Assembly (NCBI GenBank): GCA_945952045.1
Contig: CAMFHE010000019.1
Span: forward strand, 36,210-100,209
Length of the DNA: 64,000 bases
Reading direction: 5' to 3'
Origin: an uncultured Rhizobium sp.
GTDB taxonomy: Bacteria > Pseudomonadota > Alphaproteobacteria > Rhizobiales > Rhizobiaceae
Part shown: positions 10,042 through 18,478 of the stretch, in pieces
Layout of the letters: each line of letters starts with the position of its first letter
Numbering within the stretch: position 1 is the first letter of the stretch
Notes under the pieces: model-generated
Told to the model about the DNA's origin: nothing
Databases searched by the model: none
What the model saw: the letters and a program-made list of their open reading frames with translations, nothing else
Program-made: the position numbers and the translations under genes

Positions 10042-11055
10042 TCAGTGCCCTCCCATCTCGCGGTTGGCGCGGCGGATATTCCAGACCATGATCGGCGTCA
10101 CGGCCAGCATGATGATGACGGCGATGGCCGCGCTTCGGCCGCTGTCGCCGCCGCCGCGGAACATCCAGTCGAACATCAGGTTGGCGAGCACGGTGGTGCT
10201 CCACTGGCCGTTGGTCATGGTCAGCACGATGTCGAACACCTTCAGCACGAGGATGGTGATCGTCGTCCAGACGACGGCGATGGTCCCCCAGATTTGCGGC
10301 ACCATGATTTTCCAGAAGATCTGCCAGCCATTGGCGCCATCGATGACGGCGGCCTCGATGGTCTCTTCCGGAATGCCGCGCAGCGCCGCCGACAGGATGA
10401 CCATGGCAAAGCCGGTCTGGATCCAGATCAGGATCGCCATCAGGAAGAAATTGTTCCAGAAGGGCAAGGCGATCCATACCTGCGGATTGCCGCCCAGCGC
10501 CTGCACGATCGCGTTGAGAATGCCGATCTGCGTCTCGCCTTCGGCCCGATAGTCGTACACGAATTTCCAGATGACCGAAGCGCCGACGAAGGAAATCGCC
10601 ATCGGCATGAAGACCAGGCTCTTTGCGATATTGCCCCACCAGATGCGGTCGGTCAGGACGGCGATGACAAGGCCGAAGAAGGTGCAGGCCGCCGGCACGA
10701 CGGCGAGCCAGAGGATGTTGTTGAAGATCGACTGGCGAAAATCGCGGTCGCCGACCGCCCATTGATAGTTGGACAGGCCGACATAGGTCTGGCCGCCGCG
10801 ATCGTAGAAGGAGAGGATGAGGGTGGCGACGACGGGATAGGCGAGATAGACCACCAGCAGGAACAGCGCCGGGCCGACAAACAGCCAGGGCCGCACGATA
10901 GCGCGACGGCGCAGACTGCGCGAGGCCGCCATCACGTCGCCGTCCCGCACCGGAAAGACCAGGTCGAGCAGTTTGTTCGACAACCAGAAATAGGCAATGC
11001 AGGCGAGAACGCCCGCCACCATGACCCCGACAGCAGACACGATCTGCTCAAACAT
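10042..11055 (-). CDS. aglF: Alpha-glucoside ABC transporter permease (MalF-type)
   Basis: 337 aa. The frame extends upstream, but ATG 11055 (MFEQIVSAVGVMV) is preceded by a strong GGGGAGGGG Shine-Dalgarno. Membrane-spanning permease with an N-terminal segment (about 5-25), a second after RPWLFVGPALFLLVVYLAYPVV, and the conserved EAA loop PEETIEAAVIDGANGWQIFWKIMVPQIWG, which couples to the ATPase. It forms the channel with AglG and receives substrate from AglE. It follows aglE after a 226-bp gap containing a hairpin and is one base from aglG. Confidence 0.93.
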   Translation of the reverse strand: MFEQIVSAVGVMVAGVLACIAYFWLSNKLLDLVFPVRDGDVMAASRSLRRRAIVRPWLFVGPALFLLVVYLAYPVVATLILSFYDRGGQTYVGLSNYQWAVGDRDFRQSIFNNILWLAVVPAACTFFGLVIAVLTDRIWWGNIAKSLVFMPMAISFVGASVIWKFVYDYRAEGETQIGILNAIVQALGGNPQVWIALPFWNNFFLMAILIWIQTGFAMVILSAALRGIPEETIEAAVIDGANGWQIFWKIMVPQIWGTIAVVWTTITILVLKVFDIVLTMTNGQWSTTVLANLMFDWMFRGGGDSGRSAAIAVIIMLAVTPIMVWNIRRANREMGGH

Positions 11056-11253
11056 GCGCCCCTCCCCTGCTATTCCATGGCTTCCTGACAGCGGTTTTGG
11101 GTTGTGCTGCTGCGCCCGCCCGCGTCGGCTTGCCCGCCCTTGTTCTTGAGATATGCCGCGCCTCTTTCCCCGATCAAGGCCCGCGGGCCGTATGCATCCG
11201 CCCGGGCGCGCCGGGAGAATGCCGGGATCGGAGAAGAGACGGCTGAAAAGACA

Positions 11254-11276
11254 GAAAGGGGCAGAGCGCCCCTTTC
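11254..11276. terminator. Intercistronic hairpin between aglE and aglF
   Basis: GAAAGGGGC (11254-11262) pairs perfectly with GCCCCTTTC (11268-11276) around a 5-nt loop, 5 bp beyond the aglE stop. There is no long T-run in the aglE direction. Such a hairpin after the binding-protein gene usually stabilises the upstream mRNA or causes partial termination, giving more binding protein than permease. Confidence 0.65.
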
Positions 11277-11281
11277 CTTTC

Positions 11282-12643
11282 TTACTTGATCGCGTCCCAG
11301 GCCTTCTGGATATCGGCTGCGACGTCGGTGGCCGACTTACCGCCGACATAGTCGATCATGCCGGTCCAGAAGGCGCCGGCGCCGATCTTGCCCGGCATCA
11401 GGTCGGATCCGTCGAAGCGGAAGGTGGTGGCGGTCGTCAGGATCTCGCCTTCCTTGCGCAGCGTGTCATTGCCATAGGCCTTGACGTTGACAGCCTTGTA
11501 GGGCGTCAGGAAGCCGGACTGCGCCATCCAGATCTCATGGGCGATCGGCGTCTTAAGGAATTCGAGGAAGGCGCGCGCCGTCTTGGAATCCTTGGTGATG
11601 GTCACAAGCGTGCCGGCGCCCAGCACCGGACGGCCGAGATCGGGCTTGGAGGCATAGGGCGGCATGTAGAAGAAATCCGCATCCTGGCCGAGCTTGGTGC
11701 CTTCCGGGAAGAAGGACGGGATGAACGAAGCCTGATGGTGCAGGTAGCACTTGGGCGGCACGCCGAACAGGCCCTTGGGGCTGTCGCGGAAATCGGTGGA
11801 GGCAACGCCGGCCGGACCGCCATCGGCATATTTGGGCGTCAGCGCGAACTTGCCGAATTCCTCGATGGCGCCGACGACGGCAGGATCGTTGAACTTGATC
11901 CCGTTGGTGACCCACTTGTCGTAGACGTCGGGCTTCTGGGTGCGCAGCATCATGTCCTCGACCCAGTCGGTGGCCGGCCAGCCGGTGGCGCCGCCCGAAC
12001 CGAGCCCGATGCACCAGGGCGTGCCGCCATCTGCGACGATCTTGTCGCTGAGCGCGATCATCTCTTCCATGGTCGTCGGCACCTTGTAGCCGGCTTCCTC
12101 GAAGTTTTCGGGCACGTACCAGACCAGCGACTTCACGTCGGCCTTGTAGGGGAAGGCGAAGAAATCGGCCTTGCCGCCTTTATCCTTGTAGGTGCCGAGA
12201 TCGACCCAGGACTGGCCGGCGCCGTAATTCTCCTTGACCCAGCCGGCTTCCTTTTCGCCGAGCGGCGTCAGGAAGCCCTTGGCGGCGAGATCGGCGAGAA
12301 GGCCGGGCTGCGGCAGGATGGCGATGTTCGGCGGCGAACCGGCCTGTGTATCGATGACGATCTGCTGTTCGTAGTTTTCCGAAGACGAATATTTCACGTC
12401 GATGCCGGTTGCCTCGATGAAATAGGCAAGAACGCTGTTGAACAGGGTTTCGTCGTCGCCGCGCCAGGGGCCGAAGATGCTGACGCTTTCGCCCTTGAGG
12501 TCGGAATGCGCCGACTTGAAGGCGTCATAGCTCGCCCAGTTGAACCGCGAATCTTCGCCCGGCTTGAATTTCAGATCGGCGCCGTTTGCCGCGGACGCCA
12601 GAAGAGCGGCCGCGGCGACGCCGAGCCAGAATGACTTCTTCAT
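11282..12643 (-). CDS. aglE: Alpha-glucoside-binding periplasmic protein
   Basis: 453 aa with a Sec signal peptide (MKKSFWLGVAAAALLASAANG, cleavage likely after ANG near residue 21). The mature part is a cluster-B extracellular solute-binding protein of the MalE/UgpB type; it captures alpha-glucosides and delivers them to AglF/AglG. ATG 12643 has a GGGAGG Shine-Dalgarno 8 nt upstream. It is the first gene of the operon, behind the operator-bearing intergenic region, and is followed by a hairpin that may raise its output over the permease genes. Confidence 0.94.
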   Translation of the reverse strand: MKKSFWLGVAAAALLASAANGADLKFKPGEDSRFNWASYDAFKSAHSDLKGESVSIFGPWRGDDETLFNSVLAYFIEATGIDVKYSSSENYEQQIVIDTQAGSPPNIAILPQPGLLADLAAKGFLTPLGEKEAGWVKENYGAGQSWVDLGTYKDKGGKADFFAFPYKADVKSLVWYVPENFEEAGYKVPTTMEEMIALSDKIVADGGTPWCIGLGSGGATGWPATDWVEDMMLRTQKPDVYDKWVTNGIKFNDPAVVGAIEEFGKFALTPKYADGGPAGVASTDFRDSPKGLFGVPPKCYLHHQASFIPSFFPEGTKLGQDADFFYMPPYASKPDLGRPVLGAGTLVTITKDSKTARAFLEFLKTPIAHEIWMAQSGFLTPYKAVNVKAYGNDTLRKEGEILTTATTFRFDGSDLMPGKIGAGAFWTGMIDYVGGKSATDVAADIQKAWDAIK

Positions 12644-12710
12644 GATTAAACCTCCCAAATCCGCAGCAAGCCCGAACTCTCCACACGGTAGCAAAGTCGA
12701 TACCGATATT

Positions 12711-12722
12711 CAAAGCGCTTTG
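12711..12722. promoter_or_regulatory. LacI-family operator candidate O1 (aglE side)
   Basis: The perfect 12-bp palindrome CAAAGCGCTTTG lies 68 bp upstream of the aglE start. A central CG dyad inside an AAGCGCTT core is the usual form of LacI/GalR-family operators, and the divergent gene encodes such a regulator. AglR is the natural candidate to bind it. Confidence 0.65.
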
Positions 12723-12874
12723 GTGATCATTTCATCTCATTGACGGAGAAACGGAGTCAAGACATTTTCCAGAAAGTGACGAAAAACTTTCGATTTCGCA
12801 GGCGCACCATGCTTTTGCTGCAAGGCGACACATTTTTCGTTTGAAACTTGCGTATCGGCTGATACATGCTCCGC

Positions 12875-12884
12875 AAGCGCTTTG
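12875..12884. promoter_or_regulatory. LacI-family operator candidate O2 (aglR side)
   Basis: AAGCGCTTTG shares the AAGCGCTT core with O1 and lies about 112 bp upstream of aglR. The two centres are about 162 bp apart, close to a whole number of helical turns at 10.5 bp (15.4), so looping is possible but not demonstrated. Confidence 0.55.
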
Positions 12885-12995
12885 GGACGCGGGACCGGCA
12901 ATTTCCGGTCGCAACCGACTTGCGGATTGCAGCGCCGATCCGGCCGACAGATCAATGGGTTGCAGCGTCACGGGTGCTTGCAGGGAATGCCGGAC

Positions 12996-14018
12996 ATGAA
13001 TTTGAAAGAATTGTCAAAGCTGCTGGGTCTGTCGCAGACGACTGTCAGCCGCGCCTTGAACGGCTATCCGGAGGTGAACGCCCAGACCCGCGAGCGTGTC
13101 TTGCGGGCGGTTCAGGAAACCGGCTACCGTCCCAACAAGGCGGCGCAGCGGCTGGCGACCGGCAAGGCCGGCTCGCTCGGCCTCGTGATGCCGACCGCGC
13201 CGGGACACGAATCCGACGTCCATTTCGGCGAATTCCTCAGCGGCATCGGCGAGACCGCGCTGCGACACGACCACCATCTGGTGATGATGCCATCGGATCC
13301 GGACGACGAGGTCGGCGCGCTCCGGCGCTTAGCGATCAGCGGCAATGTCGATGCGCTGATGATCGCCTATATGCGCCCCAACGACCCGCGCCTCGACATG
13401 CTGCGCAGCCTGTCGCTGCCCTATATCGTCCATGGCCGGTCGCTGAATGCGGCCGAGGACTATCCTTACGTCGATATCGACAACGAGGCGGCATTCTACG
13501 ACGCTGCACGGCTTCTGCTGCAACTCGGCCATCGCCGCATCGGGTTGATCAACGGGCAGGCGCAATATGATTTCGCCATCCGCCGCAAGGCGGGGCTGGA
13601 AAAGGCGCTGGCCGAATGGGGCGTGAGCCTCGATCCGGTTCTCATCAGCCATTCGCCGATGACCGACGACAACGGTCTGATCGTGACGGAACGTTTTCTG
13701 AGCCTCGATGCGCCACCGACCGCCCTGCTCTGCGCCAGTACCGTGCTTGCGCTCGGCGCCGTGCGCGCGCTGAATGCGGCGGGCATGAAGCTTGGCGAAG
13801 ACATGTCGCTGATCGCCCATGACGACGTGTTGCCGGTATTGCGGCCGGAGAATTTCTCCGTGCCGCTGACCACCACGCGCTCATCTCTCCGGGCGGCGGG
13901 CATGCGCATCGCCGAGCGGCTGATCGACCGCGACAATGCCCGCGCCGAGCATCCCTTGCAGGAATTGTGGAAGGCGGAACTGATCGTGCGCGCCTCCACC
14001 GGGCCGGCGCCCGCCTGA
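12996..14018 (+). CDS. aglR: LacI-family transcriptional regulator of the agl operon
   Basis: 340 aa from ATG 12996; ATG 12987 (three codons earlier) is possible, but the AGGGA at 12982-12986 is better spaced for the later start. The N-terminus MNLKELSKLLGLSQTTVSRALNGYPEV is a classical LacI helix-turn-helix plus hinge helix (NKAAQRLATGKAGSLGLV), followed by the periplasmic-binding-protein-like effector domain. It is divergent from aglE with AAGCGCTT palindromes between, so it most likely represses agl and is released by an alpha-glucoside or a product. Confidence 0.92.
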   Translation: MNLKELSKLLGLSQTTVSRALNGYPEVNAQTRERVLRAVQETGYRPNKAAQRLATGKAGSLGLVMPTAPGHESDVHFGEFLSGIGETALRHDHHLVMMPSDPDDEVGALRRLAISGNVDALMIAYMRPNDPRLDMLRSLSLPYIVHGRSLNAAEDYPYVDIDNEAAFYDAARLLLQLGHRRIGLINGQAQYDFAIRRKAGLEKALAEWGVSLDPVLISHSPMTDDNGLIVTERFLSLDAPPTALLCASTVLALGAVRALNAAGMKLGEDMSLIAHDDVLPVLRPENFSVPLTTTRSSLRAAGMRIAERLIDRDNARAEHPLQELWKAELIVRASTGPAPA

Positions 14019-14021
14019 CGG

Positions 14022-14480
14022 CTAATCCTCCTTGGCGGCGGAGGAGCCGAGTTCCTGGGCAAGGCCGATGAGAATGCCTTCGGGGCCACGGATATAGCAG
14101 AGCCGATAGACATCCCTGTAATCGACGACCTCGCCCACGAGTTCGGCGCCGCGCCTGCGCAGCCTCGCAAGCGTATCGTCGATATCGTCGACGGTGAACA
14201 TGGCGCGGAGATAGCCGAGAGCATTGACCGGAGCGATCCGGTGATCGGCGACGACGGCGGGCCGCAGGAAGCGCGAGAGTTCGAGCCGGCTGTGACCATC
14301 GGGCGTTCGCATCATGGCGATCTCGACATGCTGGTCGCCAAGTCCGGTCACGCGACCCGCCCATTCTCCCTCGATCATGGCCCGGCCTTCGAGGTCGAGG
14401 CCGAGTTCACGAAAGAAATCGATCGCCGCATCGAGGTCTTCGACGACGATGCCGATATTGTCCATTCGCTTGAGCGCCAT
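14022..14480 (-). CDS. VOC-superfamily (glyoxalase-fold) protein
   Basis: 152 aa. Two beta-alpha-beta-beta-beta modules of the vicinal oxygen chelate fold: MALKRMDNIGIVVEDLDAAIDFFRELGLDL (first module) and AMFTVDDIDDTLARLRRRGAELVGEVVDY (second). The C-terminal CYIRGPEGILIGLAQELG is the typical last strand; a Glu that usually binds the metal is replaced or shifted here (ILIGLAQE), so catalytic metal binding is uncertain. The start has a GGAGGAGG Shine-Dalgarno. It is convergent with aglR with only 3 bp between stops. Substrate unknown: glyoxalase, dioxygenase and resistance-protein subfamilies cannot be separated from sequence alone. Confidence 0.8.
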   Translation of the reverse strand: MALKRMDNIGIVVEDLDAAIDFFRELGLDLEGRAMIEGEWAGRVTGLGDQHVEIAMMRTPDGHSRLELSRFLRPAVVADHRIAPVNALGYLRAMFTVDDIDDTLARLRRRGAELVGEVVDYRDVYRLCYIRGPEGILIGLAQELGSSAAKED

Positions 14481-14554
14481 GCCTGCAATCCTCCTCCAGA
14501 CGTTCCGTCTATAGGGGATGTAAGGCCGAACAACCGACGCTCAAGCCATGCGGC

Positions 14555-15454
14555 TCAGAACTTCGGGGCCGGCTGGCCGGCAGTCCGGTGAGCGGCGATG
14601 ACGGTGTTGGCCATCAGCATGGCGATGGTCATCGGGCCGACGCCACCAGGAACCGGCGAGATCACCGAGGCGATTTCGGCACACTCGGCAAAGGCGACAT
14701 CGCCGACGAGGCGGAACTTGCCCTCGCCCTTTTCCGGGGCGGGCACGCGATTGATGCCGACATCGATGACGGTGGCGCCGGGCTTGACCCAGCTTGCCTT
14801 GACCATTTCCGGCCGGCCGACGGCAGCGACCAGAATGTCGGCGCGAGCGCAGACGTCAGCGAGGTTCTTGGTCTTCGAATGCGCCATGGTGACGGTGGCG
14901 TTGGCGTTGAGCAGTAGCTGGCCCATCGGCTTGCCGAACAGGTTGGAGCGGCCGATGACGACGGCGTTGAGGCCCGAGAGATCGGTGCCATGCGCCTGGC
15001 GCACCAGCAGCATCGAGCCGGCCGGCGTGCAGGAGATAAGCCCCGTATCGAGATCGCCGGTCGCCAGCTTGCCGGCATTGACGACATGCAGGCCGTCGAC
15101 GTCCTTTTCCGGCAGGATCGACTGGATGATCGGATCCGATTTCAGGTGTTTCGGCAAAGGCAGTTGAACGAGAATGCCATGCACGGAAGGATCGGCATTG
15201 AGGCTGGCGACCAGCGCGGCCAGTTCTTCCTGCGTCGTTTCCTCGGGCAACGTATGCTGGATGGATTTGAAGCCGCATTCCTTGGCCATGCGGCTCTTGG
15301 CGCCGACATAGGCGTGGCTTGCCGGGTCGTCGCCGACGATCACCACCGCGATCCCGGTCTTGACACCGGTTTCCTTTTCCAGCGATGCCGCGGCGGCCTT
15401 GACCGCATCGATCACCGAGGCGGCCACCTGCTTTCCATCCAAAATCACTGTCAC
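14555..15454 (-). CDS. folD: Methylenetetrahydrofolate dehydrogenase / methenyltetrahydrofolate cyclohydrolase
   Basis: 299 aa. Bifunctional cytoplasmic enzyme interconverting 5,10-methylene-, 5,10-methenyl- and 10-formyl-tetrahydrofolate. Key blocks: [22 protein letters not shown] (with the catalytic Tyr and Lys), [27 protein letters not shown], the NADP-site [17 protein letters not shown], and [18 protein letters not shown]. The start codon is GTG (GTG-ACA-GTG), supported by GGGAG eight bases upstream. It is flanked by a VOC gene and the membrane protein at 15584, all on the - strand, but not tightly spaced. Confidence 0.97.
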   Translation of the reverse strand: MTVILDGKQVAASVIDAVKAAAASLEKETGVKTGIAVVIVGDDPASHAYVGAKSRMAKECGFKSIQHTLPEETTQEELAALVASLNADPSVHGILVQLPLPKHLKSDPIIQSILPEKDVDGLHVVNAGKLATGDLDTGLISCTPAGSMLLVRQAHGTDLSGLNAVVIGRSNLFGKPMGQLLLNANATVTMAHSKTKNLADVCARADILVAAVGRPEMVKASWVKPGATVIDVGINRVPAPEKGEGKFRLVGDVAFAECAEIASVISPVPGGVGPMTIAMLMANTVIAAHRTAGQPAPKF

Positions 15455-15583
15455 CTGTGTCGCTCCCGCTCATCTATGTCGCCGAATGTGCGGGCAGTTT
15501 AAGGCGGGATCGTCGCTGGGATTTGCCTGCGAGCGTCCCGAACTATCCGAATGCGGCATCTGCGGAAGCGTTCTTAATCGTTT

Positions 15584-17377
15584 TTATCCGTCGTGGCGAT
15601 AACGGGTTTGCGAAAAATCCTGCACGCGCTGTTTCAACGCTGCGACCTGACGACGCAAGTGCACGAGATCGTCCATCGCCGCTTCATCGCGCCACTCCTG
15701 TTGCGGGCGATACTCCGGCTCGGGGGCGAAACGAGCCTGCGTTTGCGGGCCGCGATCCCACATGGGCGCTTTCTCGCCGGCAACGGCCTGGCCATCAACG
15801 AGGTCCTCGTCGAATTCGGCGGGCGCGCCCGCCAGCTTGCGGCGCGCAAGCCGGGCAAGGCCGATGATGCCGGCGCCGGTTGCAATCGCCAGCGCCAGAA
15901 TGGCCATCAGACCGGTCACGGTGGTTTCCGCACCGGTTTCGCTGGGTTGCGGAAGGATCGCCGGCCGCTCGATGCGCTCGACCATGCTGGTCATCGGCCT
16001 GGCGGCGGCGGCGGGAATGGACGCGGTGGTGATCGTGTCCTGCCGCGCATCGCGGGCGGTATCGACGGCAGCCTGCAATTGCTGGAACCGGTCGACATCG
16101 ACGCCGGTCTCGCGCAGCTTCTTGGCGGTCGCGCCGGACCTGGCGGCCAGCGACTGCGCCTTGTCCTGCGCTTGCTGCAACGAGGAGCGGGCATCGGCAA
16201 GCACGCCGCGGATTTCCCGTTCGAGATCGGATTTCAGGGCATCGGCCTGGCCTTGCGCCGTCTGAAGGCGCGGATGGCGCGGCCCGAGCGCCTGCGCCAA
16301 TTGCTCGACGGCGAGCTTGGCGCTGACATAACGACCGCGCAGGTCATCGAGCCCGGGGGTGAGAAGTTCCGGCGGGAAGCTGCCATCGAGCAGGCTCGCC
16401 AGCGTACCCGCGTCGCTCTTGCCGCTCTCTTCGAGCAGACGCTTCTGGGCGGCGGCGTTTTCGGCGTTCAGGCGGTCCAGTTCGCTCTTGAGGCGGGTGG
16501 CCTCGGCAAGCTTGTCGCCGCCGCTGGCGGTGAAGGCTGCGAGATCGGCCTCGGCCTTCTCGAGCGCCGGCGGGGCGGCCTCCGGTGTCGCGGCATAGAC
16601 GGCAGGTTTTGGCGGATCGACGTTGCGCACCGGGCCGCTTGCCGCTTCCGCATAGGAGGCGGCGATTTCCTGGGCGATGGCGTCGGATTTCGCCGCATCG
16701 CTGGAGCGCACCGTGAGGACGATGGCATTGTCACGGGCATCGAGTTCGGTGGCGACGGCGCGACGCAGCCGATCCTCGGCGCTGCGGCCGGGATCGCCGC
16801 CGGAGACGAGTTCGCTGACAAAGGAGAAGACGCCGGTGGAACGGCCGGAAAACTCGGGGTCGCGATCCAGATGGGCACGCTCGACCACACGGGCGAGATT
16901 GGCCGGGGCAATGAGCGCGCGCGCCTCGTCGCCGAGGATCGCCAGCTTCTCGCTACGGTCGGCAATGCCATCCAGCGACAGGGCGATCTTGGCCTGGGCG
17001 GGCACGCCTTCTTCCTGCGAAAGCATGGCCCACAGGCCGATGGCCGCGGAGGCGCTCAAAGCCGCGCCGAAGGCAACCAGTTTCCAGTTGAGACGGCGCG
17101 CCGGCTTGCGGCGCTGCATGGGAGCACGGCGCGGCGGGCGATCGTCCTGGAAATCATCCAGCTCGTCGTCATAGGCGGCCATTTCGATGCGCGGCAATTC
17201 GGCTTCGAACGGTGCGTAATCGCTGTTGCGGGTGAGGATCGCGCCGATGCGGTCGGTGAGGCGCGGCGCGCTGCGGGGCTGCACCGTGTCCACACGCCCG
17301 CCTGCCCTCTCCTGCCACCAGGCAGGATCGGCATCGGCATATCCCGTCTTGCGCATTTCCGTCTGATGCGACGCCAT
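15584..17377 (-). CDS. Polysaccharide co-polymerase (Wzz/GumC)-like membrane protein
   Basis: 597 aa. A basic, acidic-patch N-terminal region of about 95 residues precedes a first membrane segment (98-118, LVAFGAALSASAAIGLWAML). A long mainly periplasmic region follows, with Wzz-type motifs early on (RVVERAHLDRDPEF, AVATELDARDNAIVLTVRSSD) and coiled coil at about 270-440 (KLAEATRLKSELDRLNAENAAAQKR, PRHPRLQTAQGQADALKSDLER). A second membrane segment is near residue 500 (GLMAILALAIATGAGIIGLA), then about 85 cytoplasmic residues. This layout is that of chain-length regulators of exopolysaccharide export without the tyrosine kinase domain. No glycosyltransferase genes are nearby, so the polymer is unknown. 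Confidence 0.65.
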   Translation of the reverse strand: MASHQTEMRKTGYADADPAWWQERAGGRVDTVQPRSAPRLTDRIGAILTRNSDYAPFEAELPRIEMAAYDDELDDFQDDRPPRRAPMQRRKPARRLNWKLVAFGAALSASAAIGLWAMLSQEEGVPAQAKIALSLDGIADRSEKLAILGDEARALIAPANLARVVERAHLDRDPEFSGRSTGVFSFVSELVSGGDPGRSAEDRLRRAVATELDARDNAIVLTVRSSDAAKSDAIAQEIAASYAEAASGPVRNVDPPKPAVYAATPEAAPPALEKAEADLAAFTASGGDKLAEATRLKSELDRLNAENAAAQKRLLEESGKSDAGTLASLLDGSFPPELLTPGLDDLRGRYVSAKLAVEQLAQALGPRHPRLQTAQGQADALKSDLEREIRGVLADARSSLQQAQDKAQSLAARSGATAKKLRETGVDVDRFQQLQAAVDTARDARQDTITTASIPAAAARPMTSMVERIERPAILPQPSETGAETTVTGLMAILALAIATGAGIIGLARLARRKLAGAPAEFDEDLVDGQAVAGEKAPMWDRGPQTQARFAPEPEYRPQQEWRDEAAMDDLVHLRRQVAALKQRVQDFSQTRYRHDG

Positions 17378-17490
17378 GGCTCCGTCCGCCCAATGCCTGA
17401 TCCGGGATCTCGTCCAGGATCCGGATTCCTTAAGACAGCCTAACCAGACATGGCAAACAAACGGTTAACGTAGGACGAGCGTCACACAGC

Positions 17491-17517
17491 AAAAATCCGC
17501 CCCTTGAAGGAGCGGAT
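17491..17517 (-). terminator. Terminator of the fliQ-flhA-fliR operon
   Basis: On the - strand ATCCGCTCC pairs with GGGGCGGAT (17517-17495, one wobble) and is followed by a run of five T (17495-17491). It lies about 40 bp beyond the last gene of the operon, which fits a rho-independent terminator. Confidence 0.8.
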
Positions 17518-17558
17518 CGGCGATTTCGACAGGCTGCGATTGCGGCAAACCCGCAGTA

Positions 17559-18095
17559 TCAGGGTGCTGCAGCCTCGGAGGCTGGCGCGCCTTCCGCCGG
17601 CGTGCCCTGAACGATCTTCACGGGCTTTCTCATTTCGGCATTGCCGCCGCCGACACGGGTGTCGGACTTGGCGAGGAAATCGAGCTGTTCGACCAGCACG
17701 TCGTGAACGATCTCGTCGCCGAGACGCTTGTTCATGTCTTCCTTCACCTTGGCGCGGAATTCCTCCAGATTGAAGGAGGCGGTATCGGCGATATCGACCA
17801 TCTTGTTGCCGACCAGCATCGTATAGAGCGCATCGGTCAGGTTTTCCGTCATCGGCACCTTCAGCTCCTTCGCCTTCTTCTGATCGAGCATGAAGGAGAT
17901 CTTTGAGATGAAGTAGCCGGCGACCTTGCCCTGCGCGATGACAGGCACGGTGATCGATTCACCCTTGGCGAGCTCGAGCACCGGCTTGTCGCCCTCCGCA
18001 TGATCGGCGGGCGCCGTCGCCATGACGACGGAGAAATAGACCGTCGCCAGCGTGACGATGCAGACCCAGGCACCGGTGAGGATGAGCTTGACCAT
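17559..18095 (-). CDS. Membrane-anchored protein of the flagellar operon (unknown function)
   Basis: 178 aa. One N-terminal membrane segment (residues 3-24, KLILTGAWVCIVTLATVYFSVV) with the rest probably periplasmic. The central part (VPVIAQGKVAGYFISKISFMLDQKKAKEL, then DALYTMLVGNK, then FNLEEFRAKVKEDMNKRLG) resembles FliL-type or PAS-like single-pass periplasmic proteins, though fliL itself is at 40716. The tail is Ala/Pro-rich. Its start overlaps the stop of the preceding gene by one base and it ends the fliR operon, so co-expression with flagellar genes is very likely. I recall a hypothetical gene in this position in S. meliloti. A motor or export role is inference. Confidence 0.75.
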   Translation of the reverse strand: MVKLILTGAWVCIVTLATVYFSVVMATAPADHAEGDKPVLELAKGESITVPVIAQGKVAGYFISKISFMLDQKKAKELKVPMTENLTDALYTMLVGNKMVDIADTASFNLEEFRAKVKEDMNKRLGDEIVHDVLVEQLDFLAKSDTRVGGGNAEMRKPVKIVQGTPAEGAPASEAAAP

Positions 18096-18478
18096 CAGAT
18101 CTCGCTATAGCGGAACTGTTCCTGGGAATAGGTGCCATCGGCGTCCGCTTCCTGGACGGCACTCTTGAGGATGTCGGCGACGGCGCGCACGGCTTCCAGA
18201 TGCGCTTCGACGCGCTGGGCGTTGACGGCAAGCTTGCCCTTCAGCCCATATAGCTGGTCGATATAGCGGCTCGACATCTCGCGCGGATCCGTATCGCGGA
18301 TCAGCATGGTCAGTTCATACAGGCAGCGGCTCTTATGCGCATTCGACACCTTGAGATCGAACTCCGGATCGGCACCGATCCGGGTGTTCTCGTTGTCGAT
18401 GATCATTTCAAGCCGGCCCAGCACCGACTTGATCCGGTAATCGCTGGAAACCATTTCCACATTCACTGCGCCGCTCAT
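18095..18478 (-). CDS. FlgN-like hook-junction chaperone (candidate)
   Basis: 127 aa, predicted all-helical. The layout matches FlgN proteins: helix around RIKSVLGRLEMIIDNENTRI, the NAHKSRCLYELTMLIRD block, a helix with repeated Asn (LKGKLAVNAQRVEAHLEAVRAVADILK), and a C-terminal DGTYSQ. FlgN escorts FlgK and FlgL to the export gate; both are encoded at 24-27 kb, and no other FlgN is visible in the window. It overlaps flgJ by 4 bp upstream and the next gene by 1 bp. The assignment rests on family resemblance by eye. Confidence 0.55.
   Translation of the reverse strand: MSGAVNVEMVSSDYRIKSVLGRLEMIIDNENTRIGADPEFDLKVSNAHKSRCLYELTMLIRDTDPREMSSRYIDQLYGLKGKLAVNAQRVEAHLEAVRAVADILKSAVQEADADGTYSQEQFRYSEI

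Larger units (their letters stand above)
12644..12995. promoter_or_regulatory. Divergent aglE/aglR control region
   Basis: This 352-bp gap separates divergent aglE and aglR and contains no plausible gene. It holds two LacI-type palindromes (12711-12722, 12875-12884). On the - strand a possible promoter reads TTGAAT (12713-12708), 17 bp, TACCGT (12690-12685), with the first palindrome overlapping the -35, as expected for a repressor site. The promoter call is inference from spacing only. Confidence 0.55.

Noticed and set aside
14018..14022. Terminator between aglR and the VOC gene
   Set aside because: The stops are 3 bp apart, and no hairpin with a T-run was found around them.
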